Positions 1-9,453 of a stretch of 23,237 nt of DNA are shown here, piece after piece; the first letter of the stretch is position 1, and each line of letters opens with the position of its first letter. Below the pieces are notes generated by a model. That model was not told the DNA's origin and did no database searches. It was given only the letters and a program-made list of their open reading frames with translations. Source of the stretch: Candidatus Pelagibacter sp. (GTDB lineage Bacteria > Pseudomonadota > Alphaproteobacteria > Pelagibacterales > Pelagibacteraceae); NCBI GenBank assembly GCA_028224115.1, contig JAOIVP010000012.1:1-23237 (forward strand), given 5' to 3'. The translations under genes and the position numbers were made by a program.

Positions 1-892
1 TATTTTAATTAAAGATGAAAACAATATTCATAACTATGAAGAAAAAGAAATTTTAGACAATGAAAATAATTTTATTGAAAATATTTTTTCAAAATCTCTT
101 TTTGAAAAAAATAAATTTATTGTTATTAAAAGAGCTACCGACAAAATCTTAAAAGTAATCGAAATTTTACATTTAAAAAACTTAGAGGATATAACAATTA
201 TTTTAAATTCAGATAATTTAGAAAAAAAATCGAAATTAAGATCTCTTTTTGAAAAAAATAAAAAACTAGTTTGTGTTCCCTTTTATCCTGACAACGATCA
301 AACATTGTCTAAATTAGCTTATAACTTTTTGGGTAATAAAAAAATTTCACTTTCTCCTTCAAATATAAACTTGATAGTTGGGAAATGCAGTGGAGATAGA
401 GAAACTCTTATCAATGAGCTTAAAAAAATAGAATATTTTGGAAAAAATGGAAAAAAAATTAACAGTGAGAATATATCAAAGCTGATCAATTTAAGTGAAA
501 ACCACGGTATATCTGAACTTATTGATAATTGCCTTGCTCAAAATAAAAAGAAAATAACAAGTATCTTAAATGAAAATAATTTTAGCAATGAAGACTGCAT
601 TATGATTACTAGATCTTTTATAATAAAAGCAAAAAAATTACTGGCGTTATCAAAAACATTTGAAACAAACAAAAATATAGATTTGACAATTGCATCAGCA
701 AAACCACCAATTTTTTGGAAAGAAAAAGAAATAACAAAACAACAAATTCTAAAGTGGAAACCAAAAAATATTAAAAACCTAATCTACGCATTGAGTGAAA
801 CTGAATTGCAAATTAAAAAGAATATAAATAATTCAATAAATTTAATTACAGATTTTATTTTATTTCAGTCCTCTTCGGCAACTAATAATTAG
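1..892 (+). CDS. holA: DNA polymerase III subunit delta (HolA), 5' truncated
   Basis: This is the clamp-loader delta subunit, which opens the sliding-clamp ring during replication. The frame is open from base 2 to the TAG at 890-892, about 296 codons, so the true start lies left of the window. Delta-like features are a segment reading VIKRATDKI early in the visible part, then ILNSDNLEKKSKLRSLFEKN followed by VCVPFYPDN, which matches the end of the AAA-like domain. The helical collar domain follows, including a segment around 'ITRSFIIKAKKLLAL'. The first ATG-like start (TTG at 305) is internal and should not be used as the gene start. It converges on parB with an 11-base overlap. In alphaproteobacteria holA commonly lies next to parB, which supports the call. 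HolA sequences diverge strongly, so the call rests on both motifs and synteny. Confidence 0.85.
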   Translation, partial: ILIKDENNIHNYEEKEILDNENNFIENIFSKSLFEKNKFIVIKRATDKILKVIEILHLKNLEDITIILNSDNLEKKSKLRSLFEKNKKLVCVPFYPDNDQTLSKLAYNFLGNKKISLSPSNINLIVGKCSGDRETLINELKKIEYFGKNGKKINSENISKLINLSENHGISELIDNCLAQNKKKITSILNENNFSNEDCIMITRSFIIKAKKLLALSKTFETNKNIDLTIASAKPPIFWKEKEITKQQILKWKPKNIKNLIYALSETELQIKKNINNSINLITDFILFQSSSATNN

Positions 893-1724
893 ATTTAATT
901 ATATCTATAATTTTATTTAGCTGATCTAGATCTTTATACTCAAAAGAAATTTTTCCTTTATTTCTTTTACTGTTTTGTATTTCTACATTTATTCCTATTT
1001 TATTTGATACTGAAAGTTCAAGAGCAATAATATTAGTATCTTTTGTAATCTTTGACTTTTGTCTTTTCTTTTTAAATAATTGGACAAAATTTTCTGCTTG
1101 TCTTACAGATAATTTTTTTTCAATAATTTTATTAGCAACAAAAAAAGCATTTTCCAACCCAACTAAAATTTTTGCGTGACCTGCAGTTAATTTTTGTGTT
1201 TCTATTAGCTTTATAACTTCGACTGGCAGAGTTAATATTCTTAATGAATTAGTTATATAGCTTCTACTTTTTCCAATAAATTTTGATACTTTCTCTTGAT
1301 CATAAGAAAATTCGTCTATTAATCTTTTATAACCTTGAGCTTCTTCTAACGGATTTAAATCATGTCTTTGAACATTTTCAACTATTGCAAATTCTAAAGA
1401 TTTTAAATCATCTGCCTCTGTAATTACTACGGGAACATTATGAATACCTGCTCTCTGTGCTGCAAGCCACCTTCTCTCCCCTGCAATTATTTCAAATTTT
1501 GAATTTTCATTATTTGATCTCCTAACTATGATTGGCTGTATCATTCCTCTTTCTTTTATAGAATTTGTTAAGTCCTCTAAGTTTGCCTCATCAAAATTTT
1601 TTCTTGGTTGGTATTTGTTTGGTGTTAGGTCTGTAATTGGTAATTGATTTTTTTGAACTTCTATTTTTGTTTCTCCGATTAATGATGACAAACCTCTTCC
1701 AAGACCTTTTTTAATTTTATCCAT
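882..1724 (-). CDS. parB: Chromosome-partitioning protein ParB
   Basis: A CTP-dependent DNA clamp that loads at parS and spreads to form the partition complex pulled by ParA. The 280-residue protein starts with the usual KGLGRGLSSLI segment (6-16), which contacts ParA. The ParB/Srx fold follows with NKYQPRKNFD (36-45) and the CTP-binding GERR motif (82-85). A helix-turn-helix that reads parS lies near residues 145-165 (KVSKFIGKSRSYITNSLRIL), and a dimerisation tail ends the protein. The residue after GERRW is Leu rather than the Arg usual in GERRxR. The start ATG overlaps the parA stop by one base (TAATG), indicating translational coupling. A perfect parS lies about 1.4 kb upstream, inside rsmG. 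The gene end overlaps the convergent holA end. Confidence 0.96.
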   Translation of the reverse strand: MDKIKKGLGRGLSSLIGETKIEVQKNQLPITDLTPNKYQPRKNFDEANLEDLTNSIKERGMIQPIIVRRSNNENSKFEIIAGERRWLAAQRAGIHNVPVVITEADDLKSLEFAIVENVQRHDLNPLEEAQGYKRLIDEFSYDQEKVSKFIGKSRSYITNSLRILTLPVEVIKLIETQKLTAGHAKILVGLENAFFVANKIIEKKLSVRQAENFVQLFKKKRQKSKITKDTNIIALELSVSNKIGINVEIQNSKRNKGKISFEYKDLDQLNKIIDIIKSNY

Positions 1725-2518
1725 TAAGCAGCACTCCCAATTGTTGACTCTTGATTTATAAATTCATCTGTAAAACTAAAATAAGATTTACTACCAGGAC
1801 ATGATTTGTCATAAATTAAAACTGGCATTCCATGAGAAGGTGCTTCTGATAATCTCACATTTCTTGGAATTACTGTTGAATAAACTTTTTCATTAAAATA
1901 ATCTCTAGCTTCTTTTTCAACTTGTGAAGAAAGCTTATTTCTTTTGTCATACATAGTTAAAAGGATCCCTCTAATTTTTAAATCAGGGTTTAAACTTACT
2001 TTTATCCTCTCAATAGTTTTTATTAGTTGGGTTAGTCCCTCAAGAGCAAAGAATTCTGTTTGTAAAGGTACCAGAAGTGAGTTTGAGCAGACGAGCGCCA
2101 TAACCGTTAGTAGACTTAAGGAAGGCGGGCAATCAATCAGTATATAATCGTATAATCCTCTAGAATTGTTTAAATAAGCGGTTAATTTAGCCTTTAATAT
2201 GAAGGCTCTATTACTATCGTCAGCCGTTTCGACCTCAAGTCCTGATAGATCTACATTAGAGGTGATAATATCTAAATTTTCAAACTGCGTCTTCTTGATT
2301 ATATCGTTAATCTCTCTAGTTCCATTCAATACTCCATAAATTGTGTCACTTGAGTTGTCTACATTGGATAATCCAAGACCCGTAGTGGCATTTCCTTGGG
2401 GATCTAAATCAATTACTAAAACTTTTTTATTAAGTTGAGTTAACCCAGCTGCTAAATTTATAACCGTTGTTGTTTTTCCCACTCCACCCTTTTGATTTAT
2501 TACTGAAATAATTTGCAT
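1724..2518 (-). CDS. parA: Chromosome-partitioning ATPase ParA
   Basis: A Walker-type ATPase that binds the nucleoid non-specifically as an ATP dimer and segregates ParB-parS complexes. The 264-residue protein carries the deviant Walker A motif KGGVGKTT (10-17), the switch I-like segment DLDPQGNATTGLG, and the Walker B-like segment DYILIDCPPSLSLLT. The late segment VIPRNVRLSEAPSHGMP is typical of chromosomal ParA/Soj. Its first 19 bases overlap the 3' end of rsmG, and its stop overlaps the parB start. It is therefore read within the rsmG-parA-parB run. All key ATPase residues are present. Confidence 0.97.
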   Translation of the reverse strand: MQIISVINQKGGVGKTTTVINLAAGLTQLNKKVLVIDLDPQGNATTGLGLSNVDNSSDTIYGVLNGTREINDIIKKTQFENLDIITSNVDLSGLEVETADDSNRAFILKAKLTAYLNNSRGLYDYILIDCPPSLSLLTVMALVCSNSLLVPLQTEFFALEGLTQLIKTIERIKVSLNPDLKIRGILLTMYDKRNKLSSQVEKEARDYFNEKVYSTVIPRNVRLSEAPSHGMPVLIYDKSCPGSKSYFSFTDEFINQESTIGSAA

Positions 2519-3183
2519 TTAATTTTTTTATATCTTTTTTTATTTATCTTACTAATTTTTTTTATGTTTAATAAAAATGAATCCTCGCTAGTTAAACTTT
2601 TTTTTTCTATGTACTCCAAGTCCCAATCATTTTTAGATTTTTCAAATATTTTTTTTCCACTCTTTCCCATAAAAAAAATTAAATTTTTATATTTTGAAAA
2701 ATTTTCATAAACTAAATCTAAAACTACTGGCATTGGCTTGAAAGCTCTCGACATTATTGTGCCTGTTTCTAAATTTTTTATTTCAAAAATATTTTTTTGA
2801 AAAACTTTTGTATTTAAATTTAGTTTTTCTGAAACTTCTTCCAAAAAACGGCTCTTATGGTAGCTTTTTTCAAAAAGGTGCACATTCATATTATTTTTCA
2901 TGTTTTTAAGTATAATTGCTACTACAATTCCTGGCATGCCGGCTCCTGATCCTAAATCTGTGATTGTATTGCAATTAAAGTTAATAAAATCAATGATTTG
3001 TGCAGAATCAATAATATGACGCTCAATTATAGACTTTTTTGATGATGTTTTTTTGCTGATTATGTTAATTTTTTTATTTTTTTCAATAATCATGGATATA
3101 TAGTTTTCAAAGTCCAAAAATGTTTCACGTGAAACATTTAAGTCATTAAGTTTAGAGTATGAATTTAAAATTTCTTGATCCAT
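2500..3183 (-). CDS. rsmG: 16S rRNA (guanine-527 N7) methyltransferase RsmG (GidB)
   Basis: An SAM-dependent enzyme that methylates N7 of G527 in the 16S rRNA decoding region; loss of it classically gives low-level streptomycin resistance. The 227-residue protein has the SAM-binding loop LGSGAGMPG (77-85) preceded by TITD, an N-terminal helical region, and the MSRAFKPM segment typical of the family. Residues 16-22 (NVSRETF) are encoded by a perfect parS palindrome, so this stretch carries both a protein and a DNA constraint. The start ATG overlaps the mnmG stop by one base, and the 3' end overlaps parA by 19 bases. The C-terminal tail is very lysine-rich. Confidence 0.95.
   Translation of the reverse strand: MDQEILNSYSKLNDLNVSRETFLDFENYISMIIEKNKKINIISKKTSSKKSIIERHIIDSAQIIDFINFNCNTITDLGSGAGMPGIVVAIILKNMKNNMNVHLFEKSYHKSRFLEEVSEKLNLNTKVFQKNIFEIKNLETGTIMSRAFKPMPVVLDLVYENFSKYKNLIFFMGKSGKKIFEKSKNDWDLEYIEKKSLTSEDSFLLNIKKISKINKKRYKKIKCKLFQ
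3121..3136. promoter_or_regulatory. parS centromere site (ParB-binding palindrome)
   Basis: The sequence TGTTTCACGTGAAACA is an exact match to the canonical 16-bp parS shared by most chromosomal ParB systems. The perfect inverted symmetry continues three bases further on each side, giving a 22-bp palindrome over 3118-3139. It lies within rsmG codons for NVSRET, beside parA and parB and about 9 kb from the putative origin. ParB should load here. I found no second full copy in the window. Confidence 0.95.
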
Positions 3184-5054
3184 TAAGCTATATGCTTAAT
3201 AGACTTTCTTTTAACGTGTGACAACAAAATATATACAGCAGCTGGAGTAATTCCGTCAATTCTCAGTGCTTGTCCCATTGTTTTTGGTTTTATTTCTTTA
3301 AATTTAGCTTTTACTTCATTTGATAAGCCTGAAAGGCTATCATAATTAATTTTATCGGGTATTATTAGGTTTTCATCTCTTTTAAAAGCCAAAATATCAG
3401 CTTTTTGCTTTTTTAAATAACCCCTATAATGTGCATTAATTTCAACTTGTTCATCTATTTCACTACTAAAGAAAGGTATATCAGACCATATTTCTCTTAT
3501 TTTGCTCATATCAACACCCTTTTGAGTTAATATTTCATTAGAAGATCTTAAAATTCCATCTTTTGCTATTTTTACCCCAAATTTCTCAGCTTTATTTGGT
3601 GATATAGTGGATTGACTCATTTTTACATTTATTTGATTAATTTTATCGAATTTATCTAAATAAAGAGTTTTTCTAAAATCGGAAATTAACCCAATCTCTA
3701 TTCCTTTAGCAGTTAATCTTTGATCCGCATTATCAGATCTAAGACTTAATCGATATTCTGCTCTTGATGTAAACATTCGATAAGGTTCAGCGACTCCTTT
3801 GGTTACTAAATCATCAATCATTACTCCTATGTAGGCATCAGATCTATCGAGTATAAAAGGTTCTAATTTTTTAAAAGATAAAGCAGCATTTATACCAGCT
3901 ATAAGACCCTGGGCTGCCGCTTCTTCATATCCCGTGGTTCCATTAATTTGCCCAGCAAGGTAAAGATTGCTAATCTTCTTAGTCTCAAGAGTTAAAAATA
4001 ATTCTCTTGGATCTATATAGTCATATTCTATGGCATATCCCGGTCGTATAATTAATACATTCTCTAAACCATTGATATTATTGCATATTTCTTGTTGAAC
4101 TTCAGCTGGAAGAGATGTTGAGATGCCATTTGGGTAAATTGTATGATCATTAAGCCCTTCGGGCTCTAAAAATATCTGATGCCGACCCTTATCAGCAAAT
4201 TTTACGATTTTGTCTTCTATCGATGGACAGTATCTTGGTCCAACACCTTGTATGCTGCCAGAGTACATAGCACTCTTAGATAAATTTTTTTCAATAATTT
4301 TATGAACCTTGTCGTTAGTATAAGTCATACGACATGAAACTTGTTTGTTAATATTTTTTTTAGTTAAGAAAGAAAAAAAATAAGGATCATCATCTGCAAA
4401 CTGTTCTTCTAAATTTTCATAATTAATTGTTCTTGAATCAAGTCGGGGAGGGGTTCCTGTTTTTAATCTTCCTATTTTAAAATTATATTTTTCTAATTGC
4501 TCACTTAATCCTGTTGAAGGTTTTTCATCATATCTTCCAGCAGGTGTTCGTTCATCGCCTATATGTATCAAACCATTTAAAAAAGTGCCCGTTGTTAGTA
4601 TTAGCTTAGAAGATAAAACTTTTTTACCTTCTTTAGTTATAAAGCCAGTTATTGTATTTTTATCAAAAATAAACTTTATTACTGGATCAGAAAAAATGCT
4701 TAAATTACAGTAATTTATAAGTTTTTTTTGCATATATTTACGATATAATGATCTATCTGATTGAGTTCTTGGTCCTCTTACTGCTGGGCCTCTACTTCTA
4801 TTTAATAATCTAAATTGGATACCCGATTTATCTGCAACCTGACCCATAAGACCATCAAGAGCATCTATTTCTCTTACCAAATGACCTTTGCCCAAACCCC
4901 CTATAGCTGGGTTACATGACATCTCTCCGATTGTTTCTATCTTATGAGTGAATAGGGCAGTGTTAACTCCTAGTCGTGCGGAAGCTGCGGCTGCCTCACA
5001 TCCTGCATGTCCACCACCTATTACCACAACATCAAATGATAAATCATTTTTCAT
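3183..5054 (-). CDS. mnmG: tRNA uridine 5-carboxymethylaminomethyl modification enzyme MnmG (GidA)
   Basis: The FAD-dependent partner of MnmE. Together they install the (carboxymethyl)aminomethyl group at C5 of wobble U34 in several tRNAs, aiding decoding of codons ending in A or G. At 623 residues it has the family's usual length. The N-terminal dinucleotide-binding motif GGGHAG (13-18) is followed by [20 protein letters not shown], the strong MnmG signature. [17 protein letters not shown] and the C-terminal helical domain used for MnmE and tRNA contact ([14 protein letters not shown]) are also present. The gene starts a leftward run with rsmG, parA and parB, and is separated from mnmE by a 116-base spacer that may hold its promoter. 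Confidence 0.97.
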   Translation of the reverse strand: MKNDLSFDVVVIGGGHAGCEAAAASARLGVNTALFTHKIETIGEMSCNPAIGGLGKGHLVREIDALDGLMGQVADKSGIQFRLLNRSRGPAVRGPRTQSDRSLYRKYMQKKLINYCNLSIFSDPVIKFIFDKNTITGFITKEGKKVLSSKLILTTGTFLNGLIHIGDERTPAGRYDEKPSTGLSEQLEKYNFKIGRLKTGTPPRLDSRTINYENLEEQFADDDPYFFSFLTKKNINKQVSCRMTYTNDKVHKIIEKNLSKSAMYSGSIQGVGPRYCPSIEDKIVKFADKGRHQIFLEPEGLNDHTIYPNGISTSLPAEVQQEICNNINGLENVLIIRPGYAIEYDYIDPRELFLTLETKKISNLYLAGQINGTTGYEEAAAQGLIAGINAALSFKKLEPFILDRSDAYIGVMIDDLVTKGVAEPYRMFTSRAEYRLSLRSDNADQRLTAKGIEIGLISDFRKTLYLDKFDKINQINVKMSQSTISPNKAEKFGVKIAKDGILRSSNEILTQKGVDMSKIREIWSDIPFFSSEIDEQVEINAHYRGYLKKQKADILAFKRDENLIIPDKINYDSLSGLSNEVKAKFKEIKPKTMGQALRIDGITPAAVYILLSHVKRKSIKHIA

Positions 5055-5170
5055 AAGCTAAATTTATAACTGATTATTATATTTACAAGGTGCGTATAGA
5101 TTTGCTTAAATTAACTTTAATTATCAACGTTTTTTAGTTAAAAAGGCTTAAAAACAAGGAAAATGGGGTA
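5055..5170 (-). promoter_or_regulatory. mnmE-mnmG spacer with possible mnmG promoter
   Basis: This 116-base gap between the mnmE stop and the mnmG start is the second-largest spacer in the window. On the minus strand a TATAAT hexamer sits at 5081-5076, which would place transcription start about 15 bases before the mnmG ATG. No good -35 hexamer is correctly spaced, and TATAAT is common by chance at this AT content. I see no terminator hairpin and no RNA gene. Confidence 0.25.
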
Positions 5171-6502
5171 TTATTTACCTATACAGAAATCGTTGAAAAT
5201 ACTACCTAATATCTCCTCAACATCAACTTTTCCAACAATCATACCAAGGTGTCTAGTGGCTAATCTTAAATCTTCTGCAGCTTTATCAAAATCTTCATCT
5301 TCATTTTTTTTATTAAAATTTTTTAGATTCTCTAAACATTGTTCAAGATGTTGTCTGTGTCGTTCTCTTGTAATTAAAATATCATCACTTGTTATAAATT
5401 TATTTTTTAAATTAATTTTTATTTTTAAAATTAATTCATCAATGTTTAAATTTTCTTTAATTGAAATGAATACATGATCTAATTTTTTAATTTCTGGATC
5501 AATATCTTGCTTTAAAAGGTCAGATTTATTTATTACTAAAATTGCATTCTCATCTAACAAACCCTTTAAAACATCAGTAAAATCAAGGTTTTTAGCATCA
5601 ACAACTATCAACTTTAAATCAGCTTCTTCTGCTCTATTTAAAGATAATTTAATACCTTTCCTTTCAATTTCATTTTTAGACTCTCTTATTCCAGCAGTAT
5701 CAGAAACAATTACTGGATAACCATCTATGTTAAGATGAGTTTCAACTACATCCCTTGTTGTTCCTGCAATCTCTGAAACTATTGCAACATCTCTATTTGA
5801 TAGATGATTTAGTAGACTAGATTTGCCTGCATTAGTGGGTCCAAGGATTGCAATCTTAAAACCTTCTCTAATTCTCTCTCCAACTTTTTGGTCATTTAAA
5901 ATTTTTTCAATATTTTTTAAAACTTCATCAGAACTTTTTTTAATTTCTTTCAAAATATCATTTGGTAAATCTTCATCAGGAAAATCTATTTTTGCTTCAA
6001 CGTGTGATAATATTTTTAAAAGTTTTTCTCTTAAAAAATTAAATTGATCTGCAGATTTTCCATTCATAATTTTAATCGCTTGCTGTCTTTGAATTTCAGT
6101 TTCAGAAGAAATTAAATCGGCAATACTTTCGGCTTTAAGTAAATTTATTTTTCCATTTTGAAATGCAAGTTTAGTAAACTCTCCAGGCTCTGCTAAACGA
6201 CAATTTTCAATAGTAGAAATAGAGGAGTGAATGGCATCGATCACGGCCTTGCTTCCATGCACCTGCATTTCAGCCATATCTTCTCCTGTATAGCTCTCAG
6301 GCCCAGGAAACCATAGTATTATGCCTTCATCAATCAGTTCAGAAGTGTTGATTTTATTGATTCTTCTAAGAGTTGCCACTCTGGGCTCAGGAATATCTTT
6401 TCCTGTTAATATATTAATAACTTTTTTAGTATTTACTCCTGAAATTCTTATAACAGCTATACCAGAAATACCTGGTCCAGTTGATAGAGCATAAATTGTC
6501 AT
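5171..6502 (-). CDS. mnmE: tRNA modification GTPase MnmE (TrmE)
   Basis: A potassium-activated GTPase that works with MnmG on wobble uridine 34 of tRNA. The 443-residue protein begins with the tetrahydrofolate-binding domain (DTIYALSTGPG-like start, PGPESYTGEDM around 66-76). A helical domain follows, then the G domain: G1 GPTNAGKS (221-228), G3 DTAG (268-271) and G4 NKSD (325-328). The C-terminal FCIGK (439-443) supplies the invariant cysteine of the CxGK tail. It lies upstream of mnmG in the same direction. In other alphaproteobacteria rho usually comes directly before mnmE; here the TPR-sulfotransferase gene separates them. Confidence 0.97.
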   Translation of the reverse strand: MTIYALSTGPGISGIAVIRISGVNTKKVINILTGKDIPEPRVATLRRINKINTSELIDEGIILWFPGPESYTGEDMAEMQVHGSKAVIDAIHSSISTIENCRLAEPGEFTKLAFQNGKINLLKAESIADLISSETEIQRQQAIKIMNGKSADQFNFLREKLLKILSHVEAKIDFPDEDLPNDILKEIKKSSDEVLKNIEKILNDQKVGERIREGFKIAILGPTNAGKSSLLNHLSNRDVAIVSEIAGTTRDVVETHLNIDGYPVIVSDTAGIRESKNEIERKGIKLSLNRAEEADLKLIVVDAKNLDFTDVLKGLLDENAILVINKSDLLKQDIDPEIKKLDHVFISIKENLNIDELILKIKINLKNKFITSDDILITRERHRQHLEQCLENLKNFNKKNEDEDFDKAAEDLRLATRHLGMIVGKVDVEEILGSIFNDFCIGK

Positions 6503-6523
6503 CAGCTCATTATACTTGCTTTT

Positions 6524-8089
6524 TTAACTCTTGGTATCAAGAATGTGAAACATTTCAGTTAAATATTTTGAAAATCCTTCATTTGAATTTACTGATGATT
6601 TATAAATTGGTTTGCGCGCCTGGTTAACACTTACTGTTGATATTGGGGTTTTTTTACTTTGATAAAAATTTAAACAATTTGGATCCCATGTTAAATTACA
6701 AAAAGAAAAAATTTTTTTTAGTTCATCTTCTGGGGACTGAACTAAGTGTTCATAATTTACATCAAAAATATTTTCATTAAATTTTGTTTTCCAAAAACTC
6801 ATTAAATCCAAATAAAGATTATAATAATGAGCTATATTTGATTGGTCAAAAGACCACAACATATCGTTGGAAGGAAAATAATTTTTAAATATTGAGAGGC
6901 AATTATCTTTTGAATTTCTATAACTATGTATAATTTTACTATTAGGAAAAAAAATTTTTATAAACCCCAACCAAAGAAAATTTTGTGGGGCTTTATCCGT
7001 AATAATATTGGTTTCAAATTTATGGTGTTTTAATAGTTCAATATATTGTTCGGCTAAAATATTCTTTTCAGCTGAGGCTTCTTCAATTATTTTTTGTTTG
7101 TTAAATCTTAATTCTTCTAGAAAATTTCTTACCACTGTATCTCGCACATAACTTAATTCACCAGCTCCGCTCACTTCATTGTGTGCTGCTATCATTTGTT
7201 CAACTAAAGTTGAACCAGATCTTGGCATTCCACATATAAAAATTATCTGTTTTTGGGTCGTTTTTTTTTTTATTTTCTCAAAATCAAAATCATCAAACAA
7301 TTTTATAATACTATTAATAAGTTTTTCATGAGTTGATAAATTATAATTTATTTCTTTATTTTTAATTGAATTTGCTTTTTCAAGATAATTAAAAGATTTT
7401 TCATAATCTTTTACATCTTCAAATGCTTTACCTAATGAAAAATATATATCTGTCTTCCCATTTAAGGAGTAATTATTAAAATTTTCGTCGTTTTCTATTT
7501 CAATTATTTTTGGTAAATGTGATTTATCAGAGTTATGATTTATTATTAGACTAATAAATCTATGTGTTGCAGTATGATTGGGTTGCAAATTTAATATTTT
7601 GTAAGCATATTCTTTAGCCTCATCTATTTCTCCTAAACTTTGATAGCACTCCGCGAGATTAAATAAAATATCTATATTTTTATTTTCAATTTCTGCCGCT
7701 TTAAGTAAGAGCTTTTTTGCTGAATTAAAATCTCGAAGTTTTTTCATTAAATTCGCAAAATTGTTTAAACATTTAATGTTTTTAGGGTCTTTTTTTAATA
7801 TTTTTTTATAAATTTCTTCAGCTCTGTCATTATGATTTAAAGATTTGTACGAGTTGGCCAAATTATTCATTGCTGCTATGTTCTCTGGATCATGGTGCAG
7901 CGCTAGATTAAAGCTTTCAATAGATTTTGGTATTTGCTTGTTGCCCTGGTAAGCCATTCCACACAGGTTATGGAGATAAGAAACTTTTGGATTAAGCTTG
8001 ATCAGTTTGTGACAGTTAATTATTGCTTGTGTAAATTTTTTTACAAGCATTAAATTATGAATTATTGCTATTTTTTCTTTTACATCCAT
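6524..8089 (-). CDS. TPR-repeat sulfotransferase
   Basis: A 521-residue two-domain protein. Residues 1 to about 245 are tandem TPR repeats, a protein-interaction solenoid; clear units include GMAYQGNKQIPKSIESFNLA and the ones starting near 74, 108 and 142. Residues 282 onward form a PAPS-dependent sulfotransferase domain with the 5'-phosphosulfate loop CGMPRSGSTLVE (286-297) and a 3'-phosphate segment SYRNSKDNCLS (389-399). Sulfate would be transferred to an unknown acceptor, either protein or glycan. No signal peptide or membrane segment is visible, so it is probably cytosolic. It sits 21 bases from mnmE and 31 bases from rho, in the same direction, at a junction where other alphaproteobacteria usually have no gene. 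Base composition looks like its neighbours. The substrate cannot be inferred from sequence. Confidence 0.85.
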   Translation of the reverse strand: MDVKEKIAIIHNLMLVKKFTQAIINCHKLIKLNPKVSYLHNLCGMAYQGNKQIPKSIESFNLALHHDPENIAAMNNLANSYKSLNHNDRAEEIYKKILKKDPKNIKCLNNFANLMKKLRDFNSAKKLLLKAAEIENKNIDILFNLAECYQSLGEIDEAKEYAYKILNLQPNHTATHRFISLIINHNSDKSHLPKIIEIENDENFNNYSLNGKTDIYFSLGKAFEDVKDYEKSFNYLEKANSIKNKEINYNLSTHEKLINSIIKLFDDFDFEKIKKKTTQKQIIFICGMPRSGSTLVEQMIAAHNEVSGAGELSYVRDTVVRNFLEELRFNKQKIIEEASAEKNILAEQYIELLKHHKFETNIITDKAPQNFLWLGFIKIFFPNSKIIHSYRNSKDNCLSIFKNYFPSNDMLWSFDQSNIAHYYNLYLDLMSFWKTKFNENIFDVNYEHLVQSPEDELKKIFSFCNLTWDPNCLNFYQSKKTPISTVSVNQARKPIYKSSVNSNEGFSKYLTEMFHILDTKS

Positions 8090-8120
8090 AAATTTAAAAA
8101 CTACTTAAAAAAATAATATT

Positions 8121-9389
8121 TTAAGATGGTTTATTCATTGAATTAAAAAACTCAGCATTATTTTTGGTGTCTTTTAATTTTGAACTAATAAACTCAATTG
8201 CATCCATGGTTCCCATTGGAGCAATTATTCTTCTTAATACGTTCATTTTTTGAAGATCATTTTTATCAAACAACAACTCTTCTCTTCTAGTCCCAGATTT
8301 TGTTATATCAATTGCTGGATAAATTCTTTTGTCAGCAATTTTTCTATCTAGAACTGTCTCGCTATTACCTGTTCCTTTAAACTCCTCAAAAATTACTTCG
8401 TCCATTCTACTACCAGTATCAATTAATGCAGTAGAAATAATAGTAAGTGATCCACCTTCTTCAATATTTCTTGCTGCTCCAAAAAATCTTTTAGGTCTTT
8501 GAAGCGCGTTTGCATCCACACCTCCAGTCAAAACTTTTCCAGAACTTGGTATAACAGCATTATAGGCTCTTCCCAATCTCGTAATTGAGTCTAATAAAAT
8601 AACAACATCTTTTTTGTTTTCAGTTAATCTCTTGGCTTTTTCGATAACCATTTCAGCTACAGCTACATGTCTTTGGGCTGGTTCATCGAAAGTTGAGCTT
8701 ATAACTTCACCTTTTACAGATCTTTGCATGTCCGTGACTTCCTCAGGCCTTTCATCAATAAGCAATACAATCAAATAACATTCGGGATAATTCTTGGCAA
8801 TTGAGTTTGCTATACTTTGTAAAATCATTGTCTTACCAGCTTTAGGCGGTGATATGATTATAGATCTTTGACCTTTACCAATCGGGCTCACTAAATCAAT
8901 TAATCTAGGTGTAAGATCAGGTTTTTTTTCAATTTTTGTAGTTTCTATTTCCATCACCAATTGTTTATCTGGGTATAATGGGGTCAGGTTTTCAAATGCA
9001 ATTTTATGTCTTGATTTTTCTGGTTCTTCAAAATTAATCTTGCTTACTTGTAATAAGGCAAAATATCTTTCACCCTCTTTTGGTGCTCTGACAGGTCCTT
9101 CGACGGTATCTCCAGTTCTTAATCCAAACTTTCTGATTTGACTTGGGCTTACGTAAATATCATCTGGTCCCGGTAAATAGTTTGATTCCATTGCTCTTAA
9201 AAAGCCAAAACCGTCTTGCAATAATTGTAAAACCCCAACACCTGTAATCTCTTCTTTTTCTGCAACTTTTTTTAAAATTGCAAAAAGAATTTCTTGTTTT
9301 CTTAATGTGCTAGCATTTTCAATTCCAAGCTCTTCAGCTTGAGTAATAAGTTGTTCGGATGATTTTAATTTTAATTCTTGGATATTCAT
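8121..9389 (-). CDS. rho: Transcription termination factor Rho
   Basis: The hexameric RNA helicase that terminates transcription at C-rich, unstructured sites. The 422-residue protein has an N-terminal helix bundle (1-45) and an RNA-binding cold-shock-like domain with [20 protein letters not shown] (60-79). The motor carries Walker A PPKAGKT (181-187), Walker B VVILLD (262-267) and the Q-loop region [20 protein letters not shown] (287-306). All functional loops are intact. With several gene ends overlapping and no clear intrinsic terminators in the window, Rho may matter here more than usual. It follows hemJ by 64 bases, and a candidate promoter lies in that gap. Confidence 0.98.
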   Translation of the reverse strand: MNIQELKLKSSEQLITQAEELGIENASTLRKQEILFAILKKVAEKEEITGVGVLQLLQDGFGFLRAMESNYLPGPDDIYVSPSQIRKFGLRTGDTVEGPVRAPKEGERYFALLQVSKINFEEPEKSRHKIAFENLTPLYPDKQLVMEIETTKIEKKPDLTPRLIDLVSPIGKGQRSIIISPPKAGKTMILQSIANSIAKNYPECYLIVLLIDERPEEVTDMQRSVKGEVISSTFDEPAQRHVAVAEMVIEKAKRLTENKKDVVILLDSITRLGRAYNAVIPSSGKVLTGGVDANALQRPKRFFGAARNIEEGGSLTIISTALIDTGSRMDEVIFEEFKGTGNSETVLDRKIADKRIYPAIDITKSGTRREELLFDKNDLQKMNVLRRIIAPMGTMDAIEFISSKLKDTKNNAEFFNSMNKPS

Positions 9390-9423
9390 GATTTTTGATT
9401 TGAGGGACTAAATAGATGAGATA

Positions 9424-9451
9424 GATATATATACTTTAAATTATATTTCAA
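9424..9451 (-). promoter_or_regulatory. Candidate sigma-70 promoter for rho
   Basis: On the minus strand, TTGAAA (9451-9446, 5 of 6 to TTGACA) lies 16 bases from TATATC (9429-9424, 4 of 6 to TATAAT). This would start transcription near 9417, leaving a leader of under 30 bases before the rho ATG at 9389. The match is by eye in an AT-rich spacer, so chance is a serious alternative. Readthrough from hemJ could also supply rho. Confidence 0.3.
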
Positions 9452-9453
9452 CC

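Noticed and set aside
305..892. Treating 305 as the real start of the first gene
   Set aside because: The frame is open and HolA-like back to base 2, so the TTG at 305 is internal to a truncated holA.
1944..2147. Open frames opposite parA, rsmG, mnmE, hslU, hslV and other genes
   Set aside because: These are antisense or out-of-frame to well-recognised genes, lack family features and show T/F/L/S-rich complements of lysine-rich coding; treated as shadows.
6543..6556. GTGAAACATTTCA resembles parS
   Set aside because: Only one half-site (GTGAAACA) is intact and the central CACGTG is missing; it falls on the last codons of the sulfotransferase gene, so chance is the simpler reading.
8098..8125. 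AT-only inverted repeat downstream of rho
   Set aside because: The stem is all A-T with a large loop and would be unstable; not a credible intrinsic terminator.
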